DNA from: Candidatus Krumholzibacteriota bacterium
GTDB taxonomy: Bacteria > Krumholzibacteriota > Krumholzibacteriia > Krumholzibacteriales > WJIX01
Direction: 5' to 3'
Length of the DNA: 64,000 nt
NCBI GenBank assembly: GCA_034520215.1
Contig: JAXHNR010000001.1
Location: 1,354,560-1,418,559, forward strand
Part shown: piece by piece, positions 8,096-17,167 of the stretch
Layout of the letters: every line of letters begins with the position of its first letter
Position numbering within the stretch: position 1 is the first letter of the stretch
Made by a program: the position numbers and the translations under genes
The notes under the pieces: generated by a model
Seen by the model: only the letters and a program-made list of their open reading frames with translations
The model's database searches: none
What the model was told of the DNA's origin: nothing

Positions 8096-10846
8096 TTATT
8101 TCCCGAGATATTTTTTCAAATATTTACCGGTCTTCGACTTGTTTGATTTCATTATATCACTGGGTAACCCGGATGCCGTAACAAAACCTCCATTCTCACC
8201 GCCCCCGGGTCCAAGATCAATAATCCAGTCAGCCCATCTTATGACATCCATATTGTGTTCTATTACAACAAGTGTATGACCTGAATCAACCAGACTATCA
8301 AAAACCCTCAATAGATTCTCAATATCACTCATATGCAAACCTGTTGTGGGTTCATCCATAATGTAGAGATTTATCTCATCTTTTGATTCTGAAAGTTCCC
8401 TGGCAATCTTAATCCTCTGCGATTCACCTCCGGACAACGTGTTTGAGGGCTGTCCCAGCCTTAGATAACCCAATCCAACTTCGGATAATATCCATAGTTT
8501 CTCGCCAAGCTTCGGGATTTTATCAAAGAAAATTATTGCTTCATCAACTGTCAAATCCAATATCTCACTGATATTCTTTCCCTTATACATAATTTCAAGT
8601 GTATCTCTGTTGTATCGCTTACCGCCGCACTCCTCACAGGGAACAAAGATATCAGCCATAAAATGCATTTCAACTCTTCTATATCCCATTCCGCTACAGC
8701 GGGGACACCTTCCTTCCGGCTTATTGAAACTGAATCTTCCCGGTTCATACCCTCTCCTGACTGCTTTATCCTGCCTGGAAAACAGTTCTCTGATATAGGA
8801 AAAACCTTTTATGTATGTTACGGGATTCGAACGGGGAGTGCTGCCAACCGGCTTTTGATCAACAAGAACAGTATCATCGATTCTACCGTCTAATTTCCAA
8901 TCACCGATATTAATATCAGAAAGCCGTTTATTTTTCATTACATTATATAAAACATCAACCACCAATGAGCTTTTCCCCGAACCTGAAATCCCGCTTACAA
9001 CTACAAGATTGCCAAGGGGAATCTTAACTTCGATATCCTTCAAATTATGTTCTGAAACACCTCTCAGGGTTATAGCTCCGTTTCGTTCTCTGGGCTTCGA
9101 TTCTTTCTTTATTCTCTTTACATTACCGAAAATATAATCAAGCGTTTTAGAACGAGGATACTTCTTGCCTTTAAGTAGTTCTATATATTCGCTGCATAAA
9201 ACTTCGCCCCCCCGGCTGCCGGGTTCAGGTCCTAGATCAACAAGATAATCTGACGCGCGGATAATATCCGGATCATGCTCCACGACTATTACGGTATTAC
9301 CCAATTTTTTAAGCTTTTTCATCACATTGATCAAACGCTTATTATCAGAGGCGTGAAGTCCCACGGAAGGTTCATCAAGGATATATACCGAGTCGACAAG
9401 ATTAGCTCCCATTGAATTGGCCAAATTTATTCTCTGCGCTTCACCGCCCGAAAGGGTTCTGGAAAGTCTGTCCATCGTCAAATATCCCAGGCCGACATCT
9501 ATCATAAACTCCAATCTTGAAATAAGTTCATTTATAAGATCTCTGGAAATGATCTTTTCCCTTTCTGAAAATTTCATTTTGTTAATAACGTTGATTATCT
9601 CTCCGGGAGTCATTCGAACAATATCACTTATTGAAAAGCCGGACAATTTCACGTACTCTGTTTCCTGTCTCAGCCTGGTTCCGCCGCAAGTGCGGCATAC
9701 AGTAAAAGACATATACCTTCTTGTAAAGAATCTGTGCCCCTTTTTATAAGACTTTTCTCTCATTTTTTCCAGAAAAGGTATAACACCCGGATAGTCCCCT
9801 TTACCTTTGAAAATAAGATCCTTATGGCGCGGTTCAAGTTTGTAAAAAGGAATATCTACCGGTATTTCCTTTCTTTTACAGAATTCAATAAGTAACATGA
9901 AAAAATATTCGAATCTGTCTCTCGCCCAGGGATCAACAGCCCTCTCCATAATAGATTTATCAGGATCAGGTACGATCATTTTTTCAGAAAATTCCATACG
10001 GTTTCCATATCCCCTGCAATCCGGACAAGCTCCATATGGATTATTAAAAGAGAAAAATTGCGGGGTGGGTTTTTCAAAACTTCTACCGCATACTGAACAC
10101 AAGGGATTACTGGAGAACTTCAATTTAGTGCCATTATCTGTATTTACCACCTCAACCAACCCTGAATGCTCGCGGTAAGCGAGTTCAACCGCTTCGACAA
10201 TACGGCCCGAATTCTCTCGAACAGCCTTAATTCTGTCGATCAGGACAAATAGATCCTCCCCCTCATAACTTGCTGGATCTAAATCATCTATCCTCACACT
10301 GCCTCTGGAAGTGAACAATCTCGAAAAACCCCTGGAAATTAAATAACTTCTGTTTTTCCCCCAGGTATCCTTGTTGATATTTCCTTTCGGCATCAATATG
10401 TAGACCCTGCTCCCATTGAATCTCTTCAACACCTCGTCAGAGACATCACTCGGCGAATAGGATTTGACTTCTTCTCGGCAGTCGGGACATACAATCTTTC
10501 CAATTCTCGCAAAAAGCAGTCTGAGACAATCGTATATCTCTGTCGATGTTCCCACAGTCGACCGGGCACTTTTAACTGAGTTCTTTCTCCGAATAGCTAT
10601 AGTCGGGCTTATCCCTTCCATGCTGTCGATATCAGGTTTTTCGAGTTTTTCTATAAACTGTCTCGCGTAAGTGGAAATTGACTCAATATATCTTCGCTGT
10701 CCCTCCGCGTATATAGTATCAAAAGCAAGGGAAGATTTCCCGGAACCGGAGACACCGGTAATAGATATAACCTTTCTTCTTGGTAAATTAAGGTTAATAC
10801 TCTTTAGATTATTCTGTCTAGCGCCCTTTATTATTATCTTATCCAT
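8096..10846 (-). CDS. uvrA: Excinuclease ABC subunit A
   Basis: 916 aa. It has two ABC ATPase modules: Walker A GVSGSGKSSLAFDT near residue 32 and GISGSGKSSLVVDV near 620. Two ABC signatures are present (TLSGGEAQR and TLSGGESQR), each followed by a Walker B-type ILDEP or IMDEP. Cys-x2-Cys zinc modules are visible (CPDC, CSVCG/CPDCRGYG, CPRC/CEECGG). The damage-sensing region includes ARSTVGTSTEIYD. It recognises lesions with UvrB in nucleotide excision repair. The segment before RSTVGT reads IAIRRKN rather than the common I-x-QK form, a modest variation. It is divergent from mazG across a short spacer. Confidence 0.97.
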   Translation of the reverse strand: MDKIIIKGARQNNLKSINLNLPRRKVISITGVSGSGKSSLAFDTIYAEGQRRYIESISTYARQFIEKLEKPDIDSMEGISPTIAIRRKNSVKSARSTVGTSTEIYDCLRLLFARIGKIVCPDCREEVKSYSPSDVSDEVLKRFNGSRVYILMPKGNINKDTWGKNRSYLISRGFSRLFTSRGSVRIDDLDPASYEGEDLFVLIDRIKAVRENSGRIVEAVELAYREHSGLVEVVNTDNGTKLKFSSNPLCSVCGRSFEKPTPQFFSFNNPYGACPDCRGYGNRMEFSEKMIVPDPDKSIMERAVDPWARDRFEYFFMLLIEFCKRKEIPVDIPFYKLEPRHKDLIFKGKGDYPGVIPFLEKMREKSYKKGHRFFTRRYMSFTVCRTCGGTRLRQETEYVKLSGFSISDIVRMTPGEIINVINKMKFSEREKIISRDLINELISRLEFMIDVGLGYLTMDRLSRTLSGGEAQRINLANSMGANLVDSVYILDEPSVGLHASDNKRLINVMKKLKKLGNTVIVVEHDPDIIRASDYLVDLGPEPGSRGGEVLCSEYIELLKGKKYPRSKTLDYIFGNVKRIKKESKPRERNGAITLRGVSEHNLKDIEVKIPLGNLVVVSGISGSGKSSLVVDVLYNVMKNKRLSDINIGDWKLDGRIDDTVLVDQKPVGSTPRSNPVTYIKGFSYIRELFSRQDKAVRRGYEPGRFSFNKPEGRCPRCSGMGYRRVEMHFMADIFVPCEECGGKRYNRDTLEIMYKGKNISEILDLTVDEAIIFFDKIPKLGEKLWILSEVGLGYLRLGQPSNTLSGGESQRIKIARELSESKDEINLYIMDEPTTGLHMSDIENLLRVFDSLVDSGHTLVVIEHNMDVIRWADWIIDLGPGGGENGGFVTASGLPSDIMKSNKSKTGKYLKKYLGK

Positions 10847-11022
10847 AAATATTCGAACCCGGTATCAAAAAACTATATCAAAAGAAAGGTGCAAAACCCC
10901 CGCTGATTAAACGAGGTAAGCTTAGATTATATCATTTATTGAAAAATTATTCAATTCCGGATATAATCTGGAAGTTGCAGTTTATAAAAGCTTCGTCGGA
11001 CTTTTTCTTTGACAAATATCAT

Positions 11023-11811
11023 ATGAAAAAGAAAAAAAACACAATTTCTGATGAAATAAATAAACTTAGGGCAACCTTGAATGCTCTCAGAGAACCCGGC
11101 GGATGCCCCTGGGACAGAGAGCAATCCATTGATGACCTCACATCTTACCTTATCGATGAAGCTTATGAGCTTCAAAGCGCCGTAAAAAGTAAAATAGCAA
11201 GTAAAATAGAAGAGGAACTAGGGGATACTCTTTATATTTTGATTTTTATCCATCTACTACACAACCAGAACAGAGAAGTTTCGCTGTCAGAAATCATCCG
11301 CAGGGTCCACAAAAAAATAATCGATCGCCATCCCCACGTCTTTGGTTCATCCAGCGCGAATAACACAAGGGAGAGTCTCGCTCACTGGGAACGGGCAAAA
11401 AGAAAGGAAAGAAAAGGGAAATCACAGATGGATTCTCTGCCGGAACAACTTCCCCCCTTAAGAAGGGCGGCAGCTATTCAGCGGAAAGCGGCTAACATAG
11501 GCTTTGACTGGGTAAACTATGAAGGTGTCATAAACAAACTCTACGAAGAAATTGAAGAGCTTAAAACCGCTATAGAATCGGGCGAACAGGAAAAAATAAC
11601 AGAAGAGCTGGGGGATATATTCTTCACTGTAACTAACCTGTCGGGCCGTCTTAACGTCGACCCCGAAATATCAATTAGAGAAGCCGCTGATAAATTTACG
11701 GCAAGGTTCAAAATTATGGAATCATTATCCATGGATATGGGAATTGAACTCTCAGACCTCGATATTGACCAACTCGAACATCTTTGGCAAAAGAGCAAAA
11801 AACTCATGTAA
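11023..11811 (+). CDS. mazG: Nucleoside triphosphate pyrophosphohydrolase MazG
   Basis: 262 aa from the ATG at 11023. An in-frame TTG at 10939 would add 28 residues that do not match the family, so the inner ATG is preferred; neither has a strong ribosome site. It contains the duplicated MazG fold. The first half has GGCPWDREQSIDDL and the metal-binding EEELGDTLY. The second half has IGFDW, then EEIEELKTAI...ELGDIFFTVTNLSGRL. It hydrolyses nucleoside triphosphates to monophosphates and pyrophosphate and is a housecleaning enzyme. It is monocistronic, divergent from uvrA, and ends facing the OmpA-family gene with a hairpin between them. Confidence 0.93.
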   Translation: MKKKKNTISDEINKLRATLNALREPGGCPWDREQSIDDLTSYLIDEAYELQSAVKSKIASKIEEELGDTLYILIFIHLLHNQNREVSLSEIIRRVHKKIIDRHPHVFGSSSANNTRESLAHWERAKRKERKGKSQMDSLPEQLPPLRRAAAIQRKAANIGFDWVNYEGVINKLYEEIEELKTAIESGEQEKITEELGDIFFTVTNLSGRLNVDPEISIREAADKFTARFKIMESLSMDMGIELSDLDIDQLEHLWQKSKKLM

Positions 11812-11874
11812 TTAACAAGGTATATCTTAATCTCAAATCCGAACAAATCAAATTCAAGTTGGACGAAAGTTAAA

Positions 11875-11904
11875 AGGGCCGCGGTTAGAACAAACCGCGG
11901 CCCT
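11875..11904 (-). terminator. Intrinsic terminator between convergent mazG and ompA-like gene
   Basis: A perfect 12-bp stem AGGGCCGCGGTT / AACCGCGGCCCT encloses a 6-nt loop. On the minus strand it is followed by TTTTAAC, making it a terminator for the OmpA-family gene. The plus-strand side lacks a T run, so use by mazG is less certain. Confidence 0.8.
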
Positions 11905-11936
11905 GTGCAAATTCTTCGATTTTTAACAGGCAGAAG

Positions 11937-13739
11937 CTAATTCAATCTATGAAATTCTATCCGCCTGTTGGAAGCTCTTCCTTCGGCAGTTTCATTAGAT
12001 TCTACCGGATCAGCTTCACCATACCCCTCAGTAACCAACCTGTCTGAAGCGAGACCTGAATTAAGCAAATATTCTTTCACGGAATTTGCGCGCTTTTCCG
12101 AAAGCTTTAGATTCGCCTCCCAACTTCCCACACTGTCCGTATAACCTCGAATTTCCACCTTCACTTCGGGATAGGCCTTCAAAGTCTTTACAACACGGTC
12201 GAGGACAGAATATGAATCCGGTGTTAATTTGGAAGATCCGCTCTCAAAATGTACACCCTTTAGAATGAACTTCTGCTTTATCGGTCTTTCATCCGGACAA
12301 CCGTCTTCATCCTCATATCCATTGAATGTTTCCGGCGCGTTTGGACACTTGTCCTTATCATCAGGTATTCCATCGAGGTCATTATCGAGGTCGGGACAAC
12401 CGTCTTCATCCTGATAACCATCGGGATCTTCTTTCTTCTCGGGACATTTATCTGAATCATCAGGAACACCGTCTCCATCAGTATCTTGAATTACATCCGG
12501 ACAACCGTCGCTATCCTGGATGCCGTCGAAATCCTCAGGCTCATTAGGACATCTGTCATCGACATCCGCTATCCCGTCTCCATCATTATCAAGGTCGGGA
12601 CAACCATCTTCATCTTCGAACCCGTCAAAGTCTTCTGCCAGATCGGGGCACTTATCAACTACATCCTTTATTCCGTCTCCATCATTATCAAGGTCGGGGC
12701 ATCCATCCTCATCCTCAAAACCATCAACGTCCTCAGCTTCTTGGGGACATTTATCAAGTTTATCCTCGATGCCGTCCTTATCCGCGTCCTGCGGGATTAC
12801 AAACCCGCCAAACGACAGAGCGGCATAAGCGAACCAGTCCGGCGGGTTCTTTACGGAAGGCGAATCCTCTGAGTTCAAATTGATCTCAATAGCCATTAAG
12901 AGCTCAACCCCGTCCGCTGAAGCCAAACTGAATCCGGGAGTTATCGTATATGTACTAGTATTTAGTGAATCACCAAAATCAGCATTTCTGAATTCATCCC
13001 ATACAAATTCAGCAAAAATTCTTGATCTTTCCTTCAGTATAAATTCAACGCCAGTCCCCAAACGGAACATATCATTATAACTGCTTTCTTCACCATCTGG
13101 TGTAGCCGGATAAGCCGGCGGGTAAAAACCTTCTTGAAAAGGATTCAACGTAGTTAATATTCCAAAACCATTCTCATTCCTGTTTACATGATAACCTGTA
13201 TTCAAATGTACTCTTGTAGGAACAAAATCAGTAATATCTGTTAAATCCAATGTGGCTAACCCCGTAATACTGTAATCAACTGCATCCGTTGAAAACATCC
13301 TGTCCTTTTCACCGGTAGGAAAACTCGCTGAAGTCAAAGCCCCCAGTTTTATACGCTCTGTAGGTAGAGGCAGACATAATTTCAGGTTAGCCCTTGTGTC
13401 TCCGAGCCCCCCGTAATACCAGGTATCATCTGGACTCTGCAATATCCAGTTTCTAACATCAATAGCGGCTGAAACCTCCATATACCTGCTTAAACCGAGA
13501 GTTACTCCCGCCCTGGAAATCATAAAATTGTAATCAACAGGATCTGATGAAAATTCTAAATCCGAACGTCTTGAATATGAGGTGCCAAGCGAGAATACGA
13601 GTTTACCGCTTCCTATTGTATTAGCTCCGTAAACCCTCAAGAGGCCGGCAGTGCCGTTCCATGAAGTATTACTACTCATTAGATCAACGGGTGTCATTAT
13701 TACGGCGGCAATCATAAGTAAAACGACTAGTGATTTCAT
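11937..13739 (-). CDS. Outer-membrane OmpA-family protein with thrombospondin type-3 repeats
   Basis: About 600 aa. The start is the ATG at 13739, preceded at 8 nt by a strong AAGGAGGG that lies inside the longer open frame. A signal peptide (MKSLVVLLMIAAVIMTPVDL) is followed by a ~260-residue beta-barrel-like region rich in alternating aromatic and polar strands. Five calcium-binding thrombospondin-3-like repeats come next (pattern DxDxDGxxDxxDxCP, each also carrying a GFEDEDGCPD-type half). The C-terminal OmpA domain binds peptidoglycan (VEIRGYTDSVGS, RANSVKEYL, GYGEADPV, NRRIEF). It tethers the outer membrane to the wall, and the TSP3 stretch is probably a Ca-stiffened linker across the periplasm. 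It is monocistronic with its own terminator. Confidence 0.92.
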   Translation of the reverse strand: MKSLVVLLMIAAVIMTPVDLMSSNTSWNGTAGLLRVYGANTIGSGKLVFSLGTSYSRRSDLEFSSDPVDYNFMISRAGVTLGLSRYMEVSAAIDVRNWILQSPDDTWYYGGLGDTRANLKLCLPLPTERIKLGALTSASFPTGEKDRMFSTDAVDYSITGLATLDLTDITDFVPTRVHLNTGYHVNRNENGFGILTTLNPFQEGFYPPAYPATPDGEESSYNDMFRLGTGVEFILKERSRIFAEFVWDEFRNADFGDSLNTSTYTITPGFSLASADGVELLMAIEINLNSEDSPSVKNPPDWFAYAALSFGGFVIPQDADKDGIEDKLDKCPQEAEDVDGFEDEDGCPDLDNDGDGIKDVVDKCPDLAEDFDGFEDEDGCPDLDNDGDGIADVDDRCPNEPEDFDGIQDSDGCPDVIQDTDGDGVPDDSDKCPEKKEDPDGYQDEDGCPDLDNDLDGIPDDKDKCPNAPETFNGYEDEDGCPDERPIKQKFILKGVHFESGSSKLTPDSYSVLDRVVKTLKAYPEVKVEIRGYTDSVGSWEANLKLSEKRANSVKEYLLNSGLASDRLVTEGYGEADPVESNETAEGRASNRRIEFHRLN

Positions 13740-13842
13740 TTTTTCAACCCTCCTTTTCAAACATTCACCCTAAATACTAAATAAACGGGGGAAACCTATC
13801 TACGATTTAAATGTTTTCGTCTAAATCAATTTTTAACATTAA

Positions 13843-14253
13843 TTATTCTTTGCTCTCCTTTTCTTCTTTTGATTCTGATTCTGATTTTGATTCTGATTCT
13901 TTTTCGGTTTTATTTTCGTCCTCTTCTTCATCCTCTTCAACGTCTTCAGCATTCTCGCTTTCGTCCTCTATGTCCTTTGTTTTCAAGGCTTCAACATAAT
14001 TCATCTGCAATTCCATAATTATTCTATCAAGAAGCTGTTTTTCGTTTTCTTCCAAATTTCCTTCTGTTTTCATCTGTATCATCTCTAGCATATCTATCGT
14101 TATCTTGGCCTGTTGCAAATCTCCTTCCACTTCTCCGCTAATGGGATTAATTAATTTCCCCATCTGCTGCAAGGCGAGGCTTTGAAACATCGCGACAAGA
14201 TGGTGAAATAAATATCCCTCTCTATTATGATCTTCACCTACATTTTCATTCAT
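13843..14253 (-). CDS. DUF1844 family protein with acidic low-complexity tail
   Basis: 136 aa from the ATG at 14253, with AGGAG 8 nt upstream (a GTG two codons earlier is too close to that site). Residues ~15-95 match the DUF1844 pattern: an FHHLVAMFQSLALQQMGK helix, NPISGE, then a long helix with IDMLEMIQMKTEGNLEENE and a final YVEAL. The last ~40 residues are almost only Glu, Asp, Ser and Lys, encoded by a near-simple repeat. Family function is unknown; members are small cytosolic helical proteins. The gene stands alone between the OmpA gene and repeat copy A. Confidence 0.85.
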   Translation of the reverse strand: MNENVGEDHNREGYLFHHLVAMFQSLALQQMGKLINPISGEVEGDLQQAKITIDMLEMIQMKTEGNLEENEKQLLDRIIMELQMNYVEALKTKDIEDESENAEDVEEDEEEDENKTEKESESKSESESKEEKESKE

Positions 14254-14341
14254 TGTCACGTCTCCTTTCTAAATCATCCCCTTGAACTTACTTATAAAAC
14301 TATAGGTTTAATTAAATTTACCTGTCAACAAAAATATAGAT

Positions 14342-14546
14342 TTGGAGTTTCCCCGATTTGTAAATTGGATTTATTTTTAAGCATTTCTTACGGCTTCCAG
14401 TAGATTGAATTTGTCAAAACCGCGGTCGATTTCTCGCCGGCCGAGAAAATCGCCGCTCTGAGCTTTCGGGCTCGCTCTTTCTGCGCCTTCGGGTCAGAAA
14501 GCCCTGCCCGCTCGCCTGGGCGAGGGTTTTTAAAAATTCAATCAGC
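14342..14546 (+). repeat. Dispersed structured element, copy A (diverged)
   Basis: It begins TTGGAGTTTCCCC, the outer terminal repeat of the family. The core 14405-14544 is bounded by GATTGAATTT and AAATTCAATC. It contains hairpin CGATTTCTCG/CGAGAAAATCG, the linker GGGCTCGCTC, hairpin CTTTCTG/CAGAAAG with a TTCG-type loop, then GCCCGCTCG and CTCGC/GCGAG. The right outer end could not be recognised. It lies between the DUF1844 gene and an XRE regulator. Confidence 0.75.
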
Positions 14547-14721
14547 CCCTTGCGAATAGAATTAAAATAAAATCTATTGTAATAATATATAACTGAATAC
14601 CTGCTTTAGGGTCTGTGAACCTGAAGAATGTATTTTGGAAAACCTGCTGATAAACCCCTATTAAATAAAGGCGGAATTAAGTTCAAAAAAATATGCCTGC
14701 AACTTGCGTATCTGCAGTTAG

Positions 14722-15285
14722 TTATCTTATATAACGTTCTGAGCCAACCCATATTAATTTGGCTTCTTCTTTATCGGAAACATTCCGAAAACCATGGCTC
14801 TGATTTCCAACGATATAAATGCTGTCGCCACTCTTCAAAGTGTAATTCTTATCTTCGACCTGAAAAGTAACATAACCTTCCAATACAAGAACAGTTTCAT
14901 CACCCTCATGAGCATGTATGTCAAATTCCCCTTCTCCATCGGGGACCAAAGTAATCAGGCGGGAACTTATTCTGCCGCCGGGTATTGAGTTTGTGAGCTC
15001 AGAAGAAACTCCATTCTTTCTTTCAAGATCTATGGTTTGACGATCTTCAAGAGATATAAAAGAAACATCCGGCAGCTCTTTCTTCTCAAGAAAATAAGCC
15101 GGATCCTTCTCCAACGCATCGGCGATACGAATAAGCGCTTTTATAGTAGGAGAAGTTTTACCCCTCTCAATTTCTGAAATATGAGTAGCGGAAATACCAG
15201 CCTCGGCTTCTAGCTTTTTAAGGGTCATATATCGGGCTTCCCTAATTTTTCTTATCCTTTTACCAACCTGGTTTGTCTTTAACAT
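14722..15285 (-). CDS. XRE-family regulator with C-terminal cupin sensor
   Basis: 187 aa. An N-terminal helix-turn-helix (residues ~8-62) contains MTLKKLEAEAGISATHISEIERGKTSPT. The C-terminal cupin barrel (~105-180) has the HAHEGDETVLVLEGYVTF metal-site motif and a second-strand histidine in NQSHGFRN. This architecture (PuuR/SutR-like) represses or activates small-molecule catabolic operons in response to a ligand bound in the cupin. It lies 36 bp downstream of a paralog with the same layout and nearly the same recognition helix, so both may bind similar operators. Target genes are not evident. Confidence 0.92.
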   Translation of the reverse strand: MLKTNQVGKRIRKIREARYMTLKKLEAEAGISATHISEIERGKTSPTIKALIRIADALEKDPAYFLEKKELPDVSFISLEDRQTIDLERKNGVSSELTNSIPGGRISSRLITLVPDGEGEFDIHAHEGDETVLVLEGYVTFQVEDKNYTLKSGDSIYIVGNQSHGFRNVSDKEEAKLIWVGSERYIR

Positions 15286-15321
15286 CTTCTACCTTTTTCT
15301 CCAATATCAGAAATTAAGTCT

Positions 15322-15882
15322 TCACAGTATAAACGGCGGCATTGTTACCCAAATAGCGCGGCATGTAACTCCCCCGATATTCCTCATCGCGTGGGGCTTG
15401 TTGGCCATGTAATGGATACTGTCGCCTTCTTTCATAATATACTGCTCATCTCCAATTAGTATCTCCATAACTCCTTTTATTACAAACGCGAATTCTTCCC
15501 CTTCATGGGAACTTTTCTCTTCGGGACGTTTAATTCCGGGGTCAAGTTTGACTTCCAGCAAAGAAATCTTCGGATTGCTGATATCTTTTGTCATAGAATA
15601 ATACGTTGCGCCCCAATCCTTGAACTGCATCGGTTTACGTTCATTTCTAGATACAATGGACATACCGGAAAAATATTCTTTTTTTATCAAACCGGAAAGC
15701 TCAATGCCAATAGCATCAGTAATTTTTGATAAAGCCCCTATTGTAGGCGAAGTCATCCCCCGTTCAATCTCCGAGATATGAGTAGCAGAGACTCCGGCAG
15801 AGGATTCTACTTCTTTTAGGGTCAAACCCTTCGCGAGCCTGTGCTCTTTGAGCCGCTTTCCAATCCATTTATCTCTTACCAT
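15322..15882 (-). CDS. XRE-family regulator with C-terminal cupin sensor (paralog)
   Basis: 186 aa from the second ATG at 15882 (GAGGA 9 nt upstream); the frame's first ATG at 15891 abuts that site. Residues ~5-60 form the helix-turn-helix with LTLKEVESSAGVSATHISEIERGMTSPT. Residues ~105-180 form the cupin (SSHEGEEFAFVIKGVMEI, then NKPHAMRN). The recognition-helix segment SATHISEIERG is identical to the downstream paralog while the cupins differ, pointing to a duplication with different ligands. It is divergent from the GT9-waaA operon across an AT-rich spacer of about 200 bp that must carry both promoters. Confidence 0.92.
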   Translation of the reverse strand: MVRDKWIGKRLKEHRLAKGLTLKEVESSAGVSATHISEIERGMTSPTIGALSKITDAIGIELSGLIKKEYFSGMSIVSRNERKPMQFKDWGATYYSMTKDISNPKISLLEVKLDPGIKRPEEKSSHEGEEFAFVIKGVMEILIGDEQYIMKEGDSIHYMANKPHAMRNIGGVTCRAIWVTMPPFIL

Positions 15883-16103
15883 ACTTACCATTCCTCATCA
15901 GACTCCATATAACAATATTTCACTCATGCAGCATTGAATACCCATCAATATAATTAATTAAATTTTATTAATCAAATCATAGACAAAAGTAAAATATACT
16001 AAACAAAATAAGATATAGATTTTTGTAAATTCTTCCTATATATTCATCATGTTTTAATATAGTATTCCCACATTAAAGCAAATTCCTTAATTGGTTGGAT
16101 TTT

Positions 16104-17147
16104 ATGGATTCAGAAGATCTGAAAATTCTTGTTATCCGGTTCAGTTCGCTTGGGGATCTTATCTTAATGCTGCCTCTCTTAAGCAGGCTTCGGGCTATCT
16201 TTCCAAATAGCGTTATTGACCTCGCCACTAAAGAAGAATACAGCGATTTGTTCGAAGGAAATAAAAATATCGACAATTTGCACACTTTAAATGAAGGGGG
16301 CTTTCGTCAACTTTTCGTGCTTCGGAAAAAAATTCAACAAAATAAATATGATATTATTCTGGACGCTCACAATGTAATCAGAAGTAATTTTCTCTACCAC
16401 ACAACCCGCGCGAAAAGAAAAGCTCAGATCACAAAAGACCATATAAAAAAATTGCTGCTTATAAAATATAAAATCAATCTCTACAAAGAAGCCGGAACTC
16501 AGGTAGAAAAATACCTTGATTTAACAAATTTATTTGACGCGTCGTACGGAAAAGGGGAGGAAAATAAATTCCAGCTGCCGCGCGAAGCACTTGACACGGC
16601 GGATACTATTATCAAAAAAGCTGATTTTGGAGAAAAAGAAATAATCGCAGTTGCTCCGGGAGCAAAGTGGGATACGAAGAAATGGCCTGAGAAAAAATTC
16701 CGGAATCTTGTCTCAACTCTGGGCAGAAACAACTTTAATATTGTGATTGTCGGAGGGGCTGAAGAAAAAACATTATCCAACATAATTGCCGAGACAAGCC
16801 AATCACCCTTAATTAACACAACTGGAGAACTGAAAATATGGGAAACGGGAGCCATTCTGAAGAAATGCATTCTTCTGGTCACAAATGACTCCGCTCTTCT
16901 ACACCTTTCAGAATATGTCGGCACACCTGTAGCGGCTCTTTTCGGCCCTACCGTGAGAGAGTTCGGTTACTACCCCCTCCTTGAAGAAAGCAAAGCTGTC
17001 GAGATCGATCTGGATTGCAGACCATGCTCGAGGAGTGGATCAAACGTATGCCCGATCGGAACAAAAGAATGTCTGAAATCTATAAGCGTAGATACTGTTA
17101 TTAAAAATATCGAATCGATACTCGCTGAAAAGATAGTCATCAGATGA
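16104..17147 (+). CDS. Glycosyltransferase family 9 (heptosyltransferase-like)
   Basis: 347 aa from the ATG at 16104; an in-frame TTG lies three codons upstream. The GT-B fold starts KILVIRFSSLGDLILMLPLL, the classic heptosyltransferase opening. The donor-binding half carries VAPGAKWDTKKWP, IVIVGGAEE, and TNDSALLHLSEYVGTPVAALFGPT. A Cys-rich CRPCSRSG...CPIG segment near residues 305-320 is typical of the family. It adds heptose (or a related sugar) to the LPS core on the cytosolic face of the inner membrane. It overlaps or abuts the waaA gene and is clearly co-transcribed with it. Which WaaC, WaaF or WaaQ equivalent it is cannot be told. Confidence 0.9.
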   Translation: MDSEDLKILVIRFSSLGDLILMLPLLSRLRAIFPNSVIDLATKEEYSDLFEGNKNIDNLHTLNEGGFRQLFVLRKKIQQNKYDIILDAHNVIRSNFLYHTTRAKRKAQITKDHIKKLLLIKYKINLYKEAGTQVEKYLDLTNLFDASYGKGEENKFQLPREALDTADTIIKKADFGEKEIIAVAPGAKWDTKKWPEKKFRNLVSTLGRNNFNIVIVGGAEEKTLSNIIAETSQSPLINTTGELKIWETGAILKKCILLVTNDSALLHLSEYVGTPVAALFGPTVREFGYYPLLEESKAVEIDLDCRPCSRSGSNVCPIGTKECLKSISVDTVIKNIESILAEKIVIR

Positions 17148-17167
17148 TTTTAAAGGAGAGCTCCTTG

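Noticed and set aside
12486-12872. 128-codon plus-strand frame, plus others in the same area
   Set aside because: Antisense to the thrombospondin-3 repeats of the OmpA-family gene, whose biased codons leave the opposite strand open.
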